From NCBI GenBank assembly GCA_902781655.1, contig CACZJZ010000008.1, positions 1 to 64,000 of the forward strand: a DNA stretch of 64,000 bases, written 5' to 3'. The position numbers and the translations under genes are program-made. The notes beneath the pieces were generated by a model. It did no database searches and was not told the origin of the DNA. It worked only from the letters and a program-made list of their open reading frames with translations. Below are positions 36,542 through 46,082 of the stretch, piece by piece. Position 1 is the stretch's first letter, and every line of letters begins with the position of its first letter. Source of the DNA: an uncultured Lachnospiraceae bacterium. GTDB lineage: Bacteria; Bacillota; Clostridia; Lachnospirales; Lachnospiraceae.

Positions 36542-37267
36542 TCAGGCCTGTGTCTTCATGAGCTGGTCAAAATTCCTGTCGATGTTGGCATTGGTCTGCA
36601 GGAAATCACCGACATGCTGCATCCGCATCACTTCCTTGATAATGTTACTGGTCCCGAGCCGGCTCGCGCCAAGATCGAGGAATTTTTCTGCATCTTCCAG
36701 GGTATGAATGCCGCCGGCCGCCTTGACCCGCACAGTCGGCCCCACATTTGCCCGGAGCAGCTTCACATCGGCGAACGTGGCGCCGTGTGTGGAGAACCCG
36801 GTGCTCGTCTTAATGAAATCACACCCGGTGTCTGTCACGATTTTGCACAGACGGATTTTCTCTTCGTCCGTCAGAAGACAGCACTCAATGATCACTTTGA
36901 GAATATGTCCCCCGGTGGCCTCTCGGACCGCCGCGATGTCTTTCTCGACGTCATCCCACAGACCGCTCTTCACGTATCCCACGTTGATGACCATATCGAT
37001 CTCAGACGCGCCCTCTCCGATCGCATTCTCCGCCTCAAAGACCTTGGCTGCCGTCGTCATGTACCCGTTCGGAAATCCGATGACATTTGTGATCGGCATC
37101 CGCCCATGCAGATACTCTGCCGCCATTCTCGTATATGCCGGCGGAATACAGATGCTGGCTGCATGATACTGAATTGCCTCATCCGCCAGCTCGCGGATCT
37201 GATCGAAGGTGCAGTCCACCTTCAGTAATGTATGGTCGCATGCTGCACAGATTCTCGCAATATCCAT
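36542..37267 (-). CDS. deoC: Deoxyribose-phosphate aldolase
   Basis: This class I aldolase (241 residues) splits 2-deoxyribose 5-phosphate into glyceraldehyde 3-phosphate and acetaldehyde in nucleoside breakdown. Active-site residues are Asp92 (EIDMVINVG), the Schiff-base Lys153 (DFIKTSTGF) and Lys182 (VKAAGGI). I chose MDIARICAAC because GGGAGGTGACC lies just upstream; the longer frame adds 19 residues. No other nucleoside genes are adjacent. The 135 bases downstream to the CPBP gene show nothing. Confidence 0.95.
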   Translation of the reverse strand: MDIARICAACDHTLLKVDCTFDQIRELADEAIQYHAASICIPPAYTRMAAEYLHGRMPITNVIGFPNGYMTTAAKVFEAENAIGEGASEIDMVINVGYVKSGLWDDVEKDIAAVREATGGHILKVIIECCLLTDEEKIRLCKIVTDTGCDFIKTSTGFSTHGATFADVKLLRANVGPTVRVKAAGGIHTLEDAEKFLDLGASRLGTSNIIKEVMRMQHVGDFLQTNANIDRNFDQLMKTQA

Positions 37268-37365
37268 GGTCACCTCCCGTGCCGTCTCTGGCACATCCTT
37301 TCCCCAGAATACCTGCCGCGGCATGGAAAACGCCGCGGCTCCTCCTGACCATCATAGCACATTGC

Positions 37366-38769
37366 TCACATATTGCGCTCCGCCGCCTTGATCATCAGCG
37401 CACATTCGATCCGCTTGCGGAACACCTCACAGCCATCCCTGTAGACGCCGTGAATGTCGCCCGCGGCGTGATATGCGTTCGCCGCACAGCCGCCCGAGCA
37501 ATAGAGTTTTGCCCAGCAGTCCCTGCAGTCCGGACGGGCATATACGTTGCACAGCTTAAACTCATCCCGCAGAGCAGTATTGGTGACGCCGTGCCAGATA
37601 TCGCCCAGCCTGTAGCTCTCATCGCCCACGAACTGATGGCAGGGATAGAGATCTCCCCAGGGCGTGACCGCCATGTACTCCGTGCCGGACCCGCAGCCGG
37701 AGATGCGCTTGTATACACAGGGTCCGCCGGTCAGATCAATCATATAATGATAGAAGGTGATGGGATGCCCCTCCTTCTCGCGGCGGATCATATCCTTTGC
37801 AAGGATCTCATACTGCTGAAAGACGACCTCCAGATCCTCCTTTGTCAGCGCGGCCGGGTCGCCCGGTTTTGCGACGACCGGCTCCATCGAAAGCTGCGTG
37901 AAGCCGAGATCGTCCGCCATATGAAAGAGATCCTTCGTAAAATCAGGATTATAGTGCGTGAAGGTGCCGCGCATGTAATAGTTCTTCCCGCCGCGCGCCT
38001 TCACAAGCTTCTGGAATTTTGGCACGATGGTGTCATAGCTCCCTTTCCCGTTGATATCCTTGCGGAAACGGTCGTTGACCTCCTTACGTCCGTCCAGCGA
38101 CAGCACCACGTTATAGCACTCGCGGTTCGCCCACTCAATGACCTCGTCGGTGATACCGATCCCGTTCGTCGTCAGCGTGAAGCGGAAATGCTTGTCGTGC
38201 TCCTTCTCGATGGAACGGGCATACGCCACGAGCTGTTTGCACACGTCAAAATTCATCAGCGGCTCGCCGCCGAAGAAGTCCACCTCCAGGTTGTGACGCG
38301 TCCCGGAATTCTCGACAAGGAAGTCCAGCGCCCGCTTCCCTGTCTCAAAGCTCATCAGTCCCGCCTTGCCATGGAATTTTCCCTGGGCGGCAAAGCAGTA
38401 CGAGCAGTTCAGGTTGCAGGTATGGGCGACATGCAGGCACAGCGCCTTCACGACCGTGCTCCGCTTCTTGAAGTCAAACGCTTTCGGCTCGTAGATATCC
38501 TTCGAGAACAGCTTCCCGGCCTTCGTCAGTTCTTCAATCTCCCGGAGAATCTGCTCCGGATCCCCCTCGGTATAACGCTCCTCCCCGGCAGGAATCAATG
38601 AATTATACCGGTCGATATTGGCCGAAAGAGTTCGTCTGACCTCTTCCCGCGGCTTGCCCGCGTCAAGAAGAGCAATCGCGTCATAACTCATGTCGTCCAC
38701 GACATGGACGCTGCCGGAAAACGTGTCAAGAACGATATTGTAGCCATTCAGGCGGTACTGATGTATCAT
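37366..38769 (-). CDS. scfB: SCIFF peptide maturase (radical SAM, thioether-forming)
   Basis: This enzyme (467 residues) installs thioether bridges in the SCIFF precursor. An N-terminal peptide-recognition (RRE-like) domain is followed by the radical SAM core with Cys118, Cys122 and Cys125 (HTCNLNCSYC). A SPASM domain with two extra clusters comes next: cysteines in GGPCVYKRISGCGSG, LYPCHQF and the CNVYARPDCRDCWAKLYC, SGGC block. The whole architecture matches CteB-type SCIFF maturases. The precursor lies upstream at 38981-39130. Confidence 0.97.
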   Translation of the reverse strand: MIHQYRLNGYNIVLDTFSGSVHVVDDMSYDAIALLDAGKPREEVRRTLSANIDRYNSLIPAGEERYTEGDPEQILREIEELTKAGKLFSKDIYEPKAFDFKKRSTVVKALCLHVAHTCNLNCSYCFAAQGKFHGKAGLMSFETGKRALDFLVENSGTRHNLEVDFFGGEPLMNFDVCKQLVAYARSIEKEHDKHFRFTLTTNGIGITDEVIEWANRECYNVVLSLDGRKEVNDRFRKDINGKGSYDTIVPKFQKLVKARGGKNYYMRGTFTHYNPDFTKDLFHMADDLGFTQLSMEPVVAKPGDPAALTKEDLEVVFQQYEILAKDMIRREKEGHPITFYHYMIDLTGGPCVYKRISGCGSGTEYMAVTPWGDLYPCHQFVGDESYRLGDIWHGVTNTALRDEFKLCNVYARPDCRDCWAKLYCSGGCAANAYHAAGDIHGVYRDGCEVFRKRIECALMIKAAERNM

Positions 38770-38919
38770 CCGGAAAACCTCTCAAAAAAAATCGTGCGCG
38801 ATAATTTTCGATAGTGCGCCCGCTGTTCGATGTCGCGTTGCCCATCGAGTGCCCGCCCACGCCCTCGTGCAAGCATGGGCGCGGCCGGGCGTTCGATTGG
38901 GTTTATCGCGCACAGTAAA

Positions 38920-38946
38920 GCCGGGGCGCTTTCAGGGCGTCCCGGC
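38920..38946 (-). terminator. GC-rich hairpin between SCIFF precursor and maturase
   Basis: On the minus strand GCCGGGACGC and GCGCCCCGGC pair with one mismatch around a 7-base loop, followed only by TTTACT. It could act as a leaky terminator giving much more precursor than enzyme. The remaining 38770-38980 gap contains no gene. Confidence 0.5.
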
Positions 38947-38980
38947 CGCCAGTCCGCATCACTGCATTCAGAAAACTGGT

Positions 38981-39130
38981 TTAGTCTCTCCCGGCCTTCT
39001 CGCACTGCTGATTTGCAATGCCGCAGCTCGTCTTGCAGGCACTCTGGCAGGAGGTCTGGCACTCGCCGCATCCGCCGTTCTCAAGAGACTCAACCATATC
39101 GCGTGTATTCAGAGTATCAATGTGCTTCAT
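38981..39130 (-). CDS. scfA: SCIFF peptide precursor (six cysteines)
   Basis: A 49-residue peptide starting MKHIDTLNTRDMVESLENGG, with six cysteines at 21, 24, 28, 32, 36 and 43 in the short C-terminal half. This is the conserved 'six cysteines in forty-five residues' ribosomal peptide of Clostridia. The N-terminal half would be the leader read by the maturase and the Cys-rich half the core where thioethers form. GAGGATAAAGAT precedes the ATG. Function in the cell is unknown. Its place directly before the maturase gene is diagnostic. Confidence 0.96.
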   Translation of the reverse strand: MKHIDTLNTRDMVESLENGGCGECQTSCQSACKTSCGIANQQCEKAGRD

Positions 39131-39234
39131 ATCTTTATCCTCACTTTATAAAATAAATGATGGTAACTGTTCAGAACCCCTTATCTCGCGAAGCGCCTCT
39201 TCGCTCGATGCGGACCGTTCCGCAAAATCCTGTT

Positions 39235-40095
39235 TCAGTTTACACTTGCGCTTTTACGTTTGTCAATGGTGCCCGGTCTGTCCGTCCGCTCCAGCTTCCG
39301 GGCCGCGCGATCTGCGAGCCGGTCTGTCAGCCCCGCCCGGTCAATCGCGAAGATCTCGAGAATCAGGATGAGATGCGCGATCCAGAGACTCACAACCACA
39401 CCGTTCGATTTCAGCAGATATCCGCTTCCGAATCCGAACCATGCCAGCAGGGCGGTGGAGAGCAGTACCAGCGCCAGGATCGGCAGCACCGCGCCCAACT
39501 GCCTCATTGCCTTCCGAAAGTCCGCAAGCGAGGCGTCAAAATACACAAAGCGTCCGATGATCATCGTCAGGAAATACAGGATGATGGTGTCGTAATTGTT
39601 GTCTTCGTAGATAAACTTGATATAGGCAAAGACAACCATCATATACAGCATCCCGGCCATTCGCAGCGACGCCCGTGTATCATCTCCCAGCCTGCGAAGC
39701 GGCACAAACAGACGGTCCAGTACGTTATTGAACAGCATGCTCACAATCAGGAAGCCGAGGAGCAGAAAATCATTGTATCTCTTCCAGAACGCAACCCCTG
39801 CGCTGCTCAGGTGGAAGTAGTTCCAGTCAATCAGAAAATACAGTCCTGTGAAAAAGAGCACTGACGCGGCCGAAAAAACGAGTTCATCGTATTCCTCCGC
39901 GAGACGCCGGGCATGGAGCCTGAGCGCCGCCGCCTGATCCTCCTCCACATATTCCCCCGCGACAGATTTTGCGCGGAGCAGCAGAACGACATGGATCAGC
40001 AGAACCACGCCAAAGGAAACCGCCAGAAAGAAGACAAAATCCATCCCGGTGACATAATGTCTCACATATTCCGCAAACGTCAGCGTCTGCCCCAT
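39235..40095 (-). CDS. Membrane protein of unknown function
   Basis: The protein (286 residues) has about seven to eight hydrophobic helices and a charged tail (RLADRAARKLERTDRP). I recognise no family. A clean ribosome site (AGGAGACTGG) precedes the start, and it follows the C69 dipeptidase gene by 40 bases, so they are probably cotranscribed. Two short GC hairpins, GCGGAACGGTCCGC and GCGAAGAGGCGCTTCGC, lie after its stop without a T run. Confidence 0.75.
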   Translation of the reverse strand: MGQTLTFAEYVRHYVTGMDFVFFLAVSFGVVLLIHVVLLLRAKSVAGEYVEEDQAAALRLHARRLAEEYDELVFSAASVLFFTGLYFLIDWNYFHLSSAGVAFWKRYNDFLLLGFLIVSMLFNNVLDRLFVPLRRLGDDTRASLRMAGMLYMMVVFAYIKFIYEDNNYDTIILYFLTMIIGRFVYFDASLADFRKAMRQLGAVLPILALVLLSTALLAWFGFGSGYLLKSNGVVVSLWIAHLILILEIFAIDRAGLTDRLADRAARKLERTDRPGTIDKRKSASVN

Positions 40096-40135
40096 TTCCA
40101 GTCTCCTATGCGGCCGCCTCTCCCGCTTTGGCCAG

Positions 40136-41692
40136 TCAGTGATCCGATCTGGAATAGCTGTTCTTCATCCCGTTGGAGGTTTCGAACAGAACCTGATCCA
40201 GCGTGTGATCCGCTGCCCTTTTCAGTATTTCCGCCATCTCCTCATTTCCCTTTGCGCAGAGCGCCCGGAGCGCAGGCTCATCCGCCCCGTCCGCTGCCGC
40301 CCGCTGCAGAGCACGGTCATATTTTGCAATCGTCTCGTGGCCCTTCGCCAGAACCGTCATCTCATAATGCTCGATGTGATTGAGGCTCTTTCCGTAGGAG
40401 GCGTCCGTCAGCGCAGCAATCAGGCGGCTCGCCCAATAGAAGCTGTCCGTGGAGACACGGAGCGTGGTGTCCTTCATATACGAGGGCGTATCCTCCACGT
40501 TCGTATAGAACGGTGCGAGGGCGTTGAACGCATTCGAAGCAAACGCAATCCACTCCACCGAACGGAACCGCGCGTCCACATCCGGGCGGATCTGCAGCAG
40601 CGCAAGGAAATCATTGCGGTTGATGCCGATGGAACGGTAAGCGCCGCGCATCGAAGCATCGCCGTAGGATCCATACGGATCATAGGGTGTTCCCTGATAA
40701 TGAGACGAGAGGACATATTTCACGTCCTCCACCGTCACCTTTCTCTCCGGAATCATGCACCACGGAAGGTCGTCTGACTGCGGTGTATACTCCGCGTTCG
40801 GCCCGTCCCAGACCGCTGTGCCCGGATTGAGCGTTCTCAGCATGAACCAGGCGCGCGGCGTGTTGTAGACATGATCTGCGTCATCATGGCTGCCGAAGGC
40901 ATCGCGCGGGTTGAACACGCCCTCCGGCTCCTCCCCGCTCCGGTCCGCGTCGCTTGTCACCCGGGCATTCCCGCCGCGCAGCGTGAGATCAAGATGATTT
41001 TCCTTCATCCATGCCGCAAGGTCCGGACTGCACATGAAGTCCTTCTGCTCTCCGCATGCGTCCCGCAGATCAAAATAATCGATGCCCAGCTGATTAGGCA
41101 TGACTACATAGGCCTCGTCCGGAACGCGGCGTGCAATCCAGTGATGTCCGCCCACGGACTCAAACCACCAGATCTCATTTCCATCCGCGAAGCCGACGCC
41201 GTTTGTCTCGTACGTTCCATACTGTTCATGCAGCGCGCCAAGACGCTGCACACCTTCCCTGGCACTGTGAATATAGGGAAGCGTGAGCACAATAAGATCC
41301 TCCTCGCCGATGCCGCCCGCCTTCTCCGGCCTTCCGGATGCCTCGTCGGCTTCCTCCAGCTCCACCAGCGGATCCGCTCCGAGAACGCGCGCATTCGTCG
41401 TGATCGTCTCCGTCGCGGTCATCGCCACATTCGAGGCATTGATGCCGCTCGCCGCCCAGATCCCCTTCGATGGGTCAACATTTGGACATGCAGTATAACG
41501 CTGCGGATGATCCGGGAGATCCATCTCCACGTGTGAAATGACAGACCGGTAATGGCGCGGCTGCTCCTCCGGCTTCACGACGACGAAACGTTTCGCTGTA
41601 AAATGTCCCGAGCCGGAATCATCGTTCCTGGCGATCATGGTCGAACCGTCAAAGGACGCCTTCTTTCCGACCAGAATTGTTGTGCACGGCAT
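40136..41692 (-). CDS. pepD: Family C69 dipeptidase
   Basis: This cytoplasmic dipeptidase (518 residues) is an N-terminal nucleophile enzyme. The start MPCTTILVGKKASFDGSTMI places the nucleophile Cys at residue 3, and TMIARNDDSGSG follows, as in lactobacillus PepD. I chose 41692 with GGAGGAAAG just upstream; the longer frame adds 12 residues. It is divergent from pepF, forming a peptide-use pair. Confidence 0.93.
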   Translation of the reverse strand: MPCTTILVGKKASFDGSTMIARNDDSGSGHFTAKRFVVVKPEEQPRHYRSVISHVEMDLPDHPQRYTACPNVDPSKGIWAASGINASNVAMTATETITTNARVLGADPLVELEEADEASGRPEKAGGIGEEDLIVLTLPYIHSAREGVQRLGALHEQYGTYETNGVGFADGNEIWWFESVGGHHWIARRVPDEAYVVMPNQLGIDYFDLRDACGEQKDFMCSPDLAAWMKENHLDLTLRGGNARVTSDADRSGEEPEGVFNPRDAFGSHDDADHVYNTPRAWFMLRTLNPGTAVWDGPNAEYTPQSDDLPWCMIPERKVTVEDVKYVLSSHYQGTPYDPYGSYGDASMRGAYRSIGINRNDFLALLQIRPDVDARFRSVEWIAFASNAFNALAPFYTNVEDTPSYMKDTTLRVSTDSFYWASRLIAALTDASYGKSLNHIEHYEMTVLAKGHETIAKYDRALQRAAADGADEPALRALCAKGNEEMAEILKRAADHTLDQVLFETSNGMKNSYSRSDH

Positions 41693-41867
41693 ACTCTTTC
41701 CTCCTCCTGATACAGAGTTTTCGATCATACAAATCGTCTTGTTTTCTGTCTCTGTTCTGCTGTCAGCATCATAGTACTTCTGTCAGAACGGTTCAAGGTA
41801 TGGTAAAATCAGAAATCTGCAGGAACACTTACAGACAGATACTTGTTCCGCAAAATATGCGGTATCA

Positions 41868-41943
41868 ATGTCCCGATCCAGAGAAAGTTCATTCGGGCAT
41901 TTTTTCCGCGGATGCCGCGCAGAACGCGGCACGGAGGTATGTT
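41868..41943 (+). promoter_or_regulatory. Structured leader of pepF
   Basis: The leader has a bulged hairpin, TGTCCCGA pairing with TTCGGGCA, followed by TTTTTT, which looks like an intrinsic terminator. It is followed by TGCCGCG-CAGAA-CGCGGCA just before the ribosome site CGGAGGT. CCGCAAAATATGCGG lies just upstream. This may be an attenuator. The rest of the 251-base divergent gap has only a weak minus-10 candidate (TAAAAT near 41808). Confidence 0.4.
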
Positions 41944-43743
41944 ATGGAATTACAGGAACGAAACCAGATGGATCCGCAGTATCAGTGGGATCTCTCTTCT
42001 CTTTACGAAAATGATGCCGCGTGGGAAACAGATTTTGCCTCGGTCCCCACGCTCATGGAAAAGGCCGCTGCCTTTCAGGGAAAACTGACCGACGCGGCAC
42101 AGATCCGCGCCTGCCTTGACGCGTCAACCGAACTGACCCGCCGCCTCGACAATCTTCTGACCTACGCGCAGCTTCGCCAGTCGGAAGATACCCGCAGCAC
42201 GAAGGCACAGGAACTCTGGGCGCGCGGCATGGCGCTCGCAGTCCAGGCCGAAAGCCGCACCTCTTTTGTGAACCCGGAGATTTTGTCTCTGCCGGAGAAA
42301 ACCCTCCGGGAAATTGCAGCATCGCAGGAATGCGCTCCGTACCGTTTCCTTCTGCAGCAGCTCCTCGACGAGAAGCCGCACGTCCTGTCCGCCGAAAGCG
42401 AGCAGCTCATAGCCGGCTTCGGCGAGGTACTGAATGCACCGAAGGAGATTGCAAATGCGCTGCAGGACGCAGACCTCACTTTCGCGCCCGCAGAGGACAG
42501 CGATGGAACAGAACACGAGGTCACACAGGCAAACTACATTCTCCTTCAGCAGTCGTCTGACCGCGCCCTCCGAAAGAATGCCTTCCACAGCTTCTATCAG
42601 GGATTCTCCGCGCATAACAACACCTTTGCCCAGACCTACTCCGGCATCGTAAAAAGCTGGACGGCGCAGGCTGCTGCGCGTCACTACGACTCCTCCCGGT
42701 CCATGAGTCTTGCGGAGGAGCACATCCCGGCATCCGTCTACGACGGCCTCGTCGCTTCTGTCCGGAGACATCTTCCCGACATGTACCGCTATCTCGCCCT
42801 GCGCAAGACGATTCTCGGTCTCGATGAGCTGCACTATTACGATGTATATGTCCCGCTCACCGGCGGCGACAGCCATGTCTATTCCTATGATAAGGCGAAG
42901 GAGATGGTCCTCCGCGCCGTGGCGCCGCTTGGAGAGACCTATCAGAACACGGTGCGGGATGCGTTTCAGAGCCGCTGGATCGATGTCTATCCGAACAAAG
43001 GGAAGCGCGGCGGCGCCTTCTCCTCCGGCACCTACGACTCCATTCCTTACATTCTCATGAGCTACACCGGTGACTACGAGAGCGTCTCCACCGTCGCCCA
43101 CGAAATGGGGCATTCCATGCATACCTGGTTCACAAAGCACCACCAGCCGGTTCAGTATGGAAACTACACTCTCTTCGTCGCCGAGGTCGCCTCGACCGTC
43201 AATGAAAATCTCCTGATCGACAGCCTGTTGCAGCAAACCGACGATCCATCGGAACGCCTCTTCCTTCTCAATCAATACCTCGAGGGCTTCAAGGGCACCG
43301 TGTTCCGCCAGACTATGTTCGCTGAATTTGAGCGGGACGCCCACGCCATGGCCGGGCAGGGACAGGCTCTCACCCCGCAGGCGCTGAACGATCTGTACCG
43401 CAGACTCATCGTGGACTACTTCGGTCCGGAGCTTGTGGTGGATGACGAGGTCCAGTATGAGTGGTCCCGCATTCCTCATTTCTACCGCCCGTTCTATGTC
43501 TACAAATACGCGACAAGCTACTCAGCCGCGGTTGCTCTCTCCGGCCAGATTCTCCGCGAGGGCGAACCGGCTGTGAAGAAGTATCTTGAATTTCTCTCCA
43601 TGGGCAGCAGCGCCTACCCGCTCGACGAACTCGCCCACGCCGGCGTCGACATGACCACCGGGGCGCCGATCGACGCCGCGCTCGACAAATTCAGCCAGAT
43701 ACTGGACGAAGCAGAGCAATGTGTAAGACAGCTGAACCGGTGA
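41944..43743 (+). CDS. pepF: Oligoendopeptidase F (M3B)
   Basis: This zinc peptidase (599 residues) hydrolyses oligopeptides of about 7-17 residues in the cytoplasm. The zinc motif HEMGH is at 386-390 (VAHEMGHSMHTWF), and the third ligand Glu lies in FVAEVASTVNEN. The end reads YKYATSYSAAVALS, as in the family. I chose ATG 41944 with GGAGGT upstream; the open frame extends further back but without family similarity. Confidence 0.96.
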   Translation: MELQERNQMDPQYQWDLSSLYENDAAWETDFASVPTLMEKAAAFQGKLTDAAQIRACLDASTELTRRLDNLLTYAQLRQSEDTRSTKAQELWARGMALAVQAESRTSFVNPEILSLPEKTLREIAASQECAPYRFLLQQLLDEKPHVLSAESEQLIAGFGEVLNAPKEIANALQDADLTFAPAEDSDGTEHEVTQANYILLQQSSDRALRKNAFHSFYQGFSAHNNTFAQTYSGIVKSWTAQAAARHYDSSRSMSLAEEHIPASVYDGLVASVRRHLPDMYRYLALRKTILGLDELHYYDVYVPLTGGDSHVYSYDKAKEMVLRAVAPLGETYQNTVRDAFQSRWIDVYPNKGKRGGAFSSGTYDSIPYILMSYTGDYESVSTVAHEMGHSMHTWFTKHHQPVQYGNYTLFVAEVASTVNENLLIDSLLQQTDDPSERLFLLNQYLEGFKGTVFRQTMFAEFERDAHAMAGQGQALTPQALNDLYRRLIVDYFGPELVVDDEVQYEWSRIPHFYRPFYVYKYATSYSAAVALSGQILREGEPAVKKYLEFLSMGSSAYPLDELAHAGVDMTTGAPIDAALDKFSQILDEAEQCVRQLNR

Positions 43744-43768
43744 TGCACGAAGGAGGAGGAACGCACGC

Positions 43769-44383
43769 ATGGCAGATTTTGCAAAAAGAACGGATTATCC
43801 CGGCAGCCCGGACCGCGGCGGCGGAGAGGAAATGCTCCTGCGCATGAACGCAGGTCATGCCTACCTCCGCAACTGGGCATACCCTCTCCTCGACTGGAAA
43901 CCAGGAATGCGCATCCTCGATGTCGGCTGCGGCGGCGGTGCGGCCATCATGCAGATGCTCTCCCTCTCCGAGGGATCCCATATCGACGGCGTCGACTATG
44001 CGCAGACCAGTGTCCGCACCGCCTCCGAAACCTGTGCCAGGGAACTTGGCCACCGCGTCACCATTCGTCCCGGCAGCGTCTCCGCCCTGCCTTTCGGGGA
44101 CGATACCTACGACCTCGTCACTGCCATCGAAACCACTTACTTCTGGCCGAACATGAAAAAGGCCCTCTCGGAACTCTATCGCGTACTCAAAAAGGGCGGC
44201 ACCGCCGCCCTCATCAACGAAGGCTCTGATCCCGCCCTTCATACCGACTGGCCCAACCCCGACGGCACATTGACCATCTACCGGCCGGAAGAACTGACCG
44301 GCTTCCTCAGAGACGCCGGCTTCCGCGATATCACAGTCCACCACGGCAGTGCCGACATCATCCTCGTCACCGCCCGGAAATAA
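43769..44383 (+). CDS. Class I SAM-dependent methyltransferase
   Basis: This methyltransferase (204 residues) has motif I ILDVGCGGGAAIMQM, an acidic residue after strand 2 (HIDGVDYAQTS), and motif IV-like YDLVTAIETTYFWP. The substrate is unknown. It follows pepF by 25 bases with GGAGGAGG as ribosome site and is likely cotranscribed. Confidence 0.9.
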   Translation: MADFAKRTDYPGSPDRGGGEEMLLRMNAGHAYLRNWAYPLLDWKPGMRILDVGCGGGAAIMQMLSLSEGSHIDGVDYAQTSVRTASETCARELGHRVTIRPGSVSALPFGDDTYDLVTAIETTYFWPNMKKALSELYRVLKKGGTAALINEGSDPALHTDWPNPDGTLTIYRPEELTGFLRDAGFRDITVHHGSADIILVTARK

Positions 44384-44399
44384 TTGTCCCGCCCGCTGC

Positions 44400-44945
44400 T
44401 CAGACATCTACCTTCAGCACGTCATTCACATAGTTGTTCGCGACCATCATGGCACCCATGGCAGTGAGCACCACCATGATCTCCTCGGCCTTTTCCTCGT
44501 CGACAGGTTCTCCGTCACGCCCGCCGTGCTGAAGGAATTCCTGCTTCAGTTCCTCGAATTCCTCATCCGTGATCTCCTTCGGCGTGTGCCCGACCTTTTT
44601 GCCAAAATTCATCAGCAATTCCTGTCTGTGCGTCAGCACAAAGTGATTCGGGTCGAGGTGATGCTCCTCGCGAAGCAATTTGCTGAAATAGGTGGTGCAC
44701 ACCAGGCAGTCGTTCGATACCGACACCGCATACTCAAAGAGATCCCCATCCAACTTGCCGATCAGACGCTGCAGGTCATCATCCAGTGCGTAGGAAGCCT
44801 CCTCCACCGCCCGGAACGCGTGTATATTATGAAGAAGCGTTCGCTTTTCATTGGTGATCTTGTGGCCCTCGGCTGTATGCCGCGCAATCTCCGCCTTCAC
44901 CTCCGGCGAAGCGGTCTCCGGATCAATCATCGAAATTCTTCCCAT
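44400..44945 (-). CDS. AhpD-like carboxymuconolactone decarboxylase family protein
   Basis: The protein (181 residues) has the redox motif NDCLVCTTYFSKLL (CxxC with nearby His-rich LREEHHLD), as in AhpD-like peroxidase or disulfide reductases. The all-helical layout fits. It may take part in thiol redox defence. It ends 16 bases from the opposing methyltransferase gene and follows cysK by 31 bases, a possible thiol-related pair. Confidence 0.82.
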   Translation of the reverse strand: MGRISMIDPETASPEVKAEIARHTAEGHKITNEKRTLLHNIHAFRAVEEASYALDDDLQRLIGKLDGDLFEYAVSVSNDCLVCTTYFSKLLREEHHLDPNHFVLTHRQELLMNFGKKVGHTPKEITDEEFEELKQEFLQHGGRDGEPVDEEKAEEIMVVLTAMGAMMVANNYVNDVLKVDV

Positions 44946-44976
44946 TTTCTTACCTCTTTCGTGCTGTGTCTTCCGT

Positions 44977-45981
44977 TCATTCCGTCCTGTGAAAGCATGG
45001 CGTGGAGAGATATTTCATGCCGTTATCCGGCATGATGACCACGACATTCTGATCATCGAATCCGCCGCGCTCACAGACGCGCCTTGCGGCGAGCAGCGCC
45101 GCTGCCGACGACGTGCCGATCAGCAGTCCCTCTGTTCCTGCCAGCTCTCTCGCGGTGGCAAACGCCTCCGCCGCACTGATGTCCACTGCCTCATCATAGT
45201 GGCTGTCCCGGACAAAATCCGCTATGTCGCCATCCGGCACCCCCTCCACCGGCAGCACACCGTCAATAATCTGACAGTGCGGATTCTCTGCGCTCAGCCT
45301 CGACTCCTCCGCCGGCTGCGCCACAATTACCCGGAGAGCAGGATTTTTCTTCCGCAGGTACATCGACAGCCCCAGTACCGTACCGCCCGTGCCCGCCATA
45401 CACACCAGCGCGTCCACTTTTCCGCCGGTCTGCTCCCACAGTTCCGGCCCCGTCGTCAAACTATGTGCTCTCGGGTTGTCGCGGTTCTCCGCCTGATTCA
45501 GAAAGAAATGCGGTTTTTTCTGTCGCCTGCAGTAAGCCTCGATTTCGGCAAGCGTCGCCTCCCGCTCAGGCTCCTGCCAGCCGGATTCCCGCTCAGCATC
45601 CGTCCGGATGCCCAGCGCGTCCCGATATGTCAGAAGTCTCACGCCGAAGGCCTCCAGCATCTCCCGTCGTTCGAGCGATGCCCCCCGTTCGAGGAAAATC
45701 TCCACCTGATAACCCATCGGTATGGCAAGCGCCGCGATCGCGATCCCGGTGTTCCCGCTCGTCTGCTCCACAATCGTATCTCCGGGCAGGATGTCTCCCC
45801 GCCTCTCGGCCTCCCGGATCATCTGCAGCGCGGCGCGGTCCTTGATACTCCCGCTCGGATTATAACTCTCCAGCTTTGCCAGCAGATGTGCCGTGATGCC
45901 ATGGACCGCTTCATAGTTGACCAGTTCCATCAACGGCGTGTGGCCGACAAGCTGCGCGGTAGAATACACAATCTCACTCAT
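44977..45981 (-). CDS. cysK: Cysteine synthase (PLP-dependent)
   Basis: This enzyme (334 residues) makes cysteine from O-acetylserine and sulfide. The PLP Lys47 lies in NPSGSIKDRAA, followed by EQTSGNTG and the phosphate-cradle GTGGT. A stretch of about 25 residues near 115-140 (TDAERESGWQEPERE) is longer and more charged than usual. Cystathionine beta-synthase-like activity is an alternative. A strong promoter lies 100 bases upstream. Confidence 0.92.
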   Translation of the reverse strand: MSEIVYSTAQLVGHTPLMELVNYEAVHGITAHLLAKLESYNPSGSIKDRAALQMIREAERRGDILPGDTIVEQTSGNTGIAIAALAIPMGYQVEIFLERGASLERREMLEAFGVRLLTYRDALGIRTDAERESGWQEPEREATLAEIEAYCRRQKKPHFFLNQAENRDNPRAHSLTTGPELWEQTGGKVDALVCMAGTGGTVLGLSMYLRKKNPALRVIVAQPAEESRLSAENPHCQIIDGVLPVEGVPDGDIADFVRDSHYDEAVDISAAEAFATARELAGTEGLLIGTSSAAALLAARRVCERGGFDDQNVVVIMPDNGMKYLSTPCFHRTE

Positions 45982-46082
45982 ACGCCAACCCTTTTCTACA
46001 TTTCTGATGCGGAACGAATCATCGCCTTCTCCTCGTTAGTCCGGCTTATATCATAGTATTTATATATGATTTATAATGAATG

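Noticed and set aside
39145-39173. TGAACA and TATAAA, 17 bases apart, as the scfA promoter
   Set aside because: The start of transcription would fall after the ribosome site, leaving the message without it.
42124-43479. 451-residue frame opposite pepF
   Set aside because: Antisense shadow of a gene with a clear HEMGH motif.
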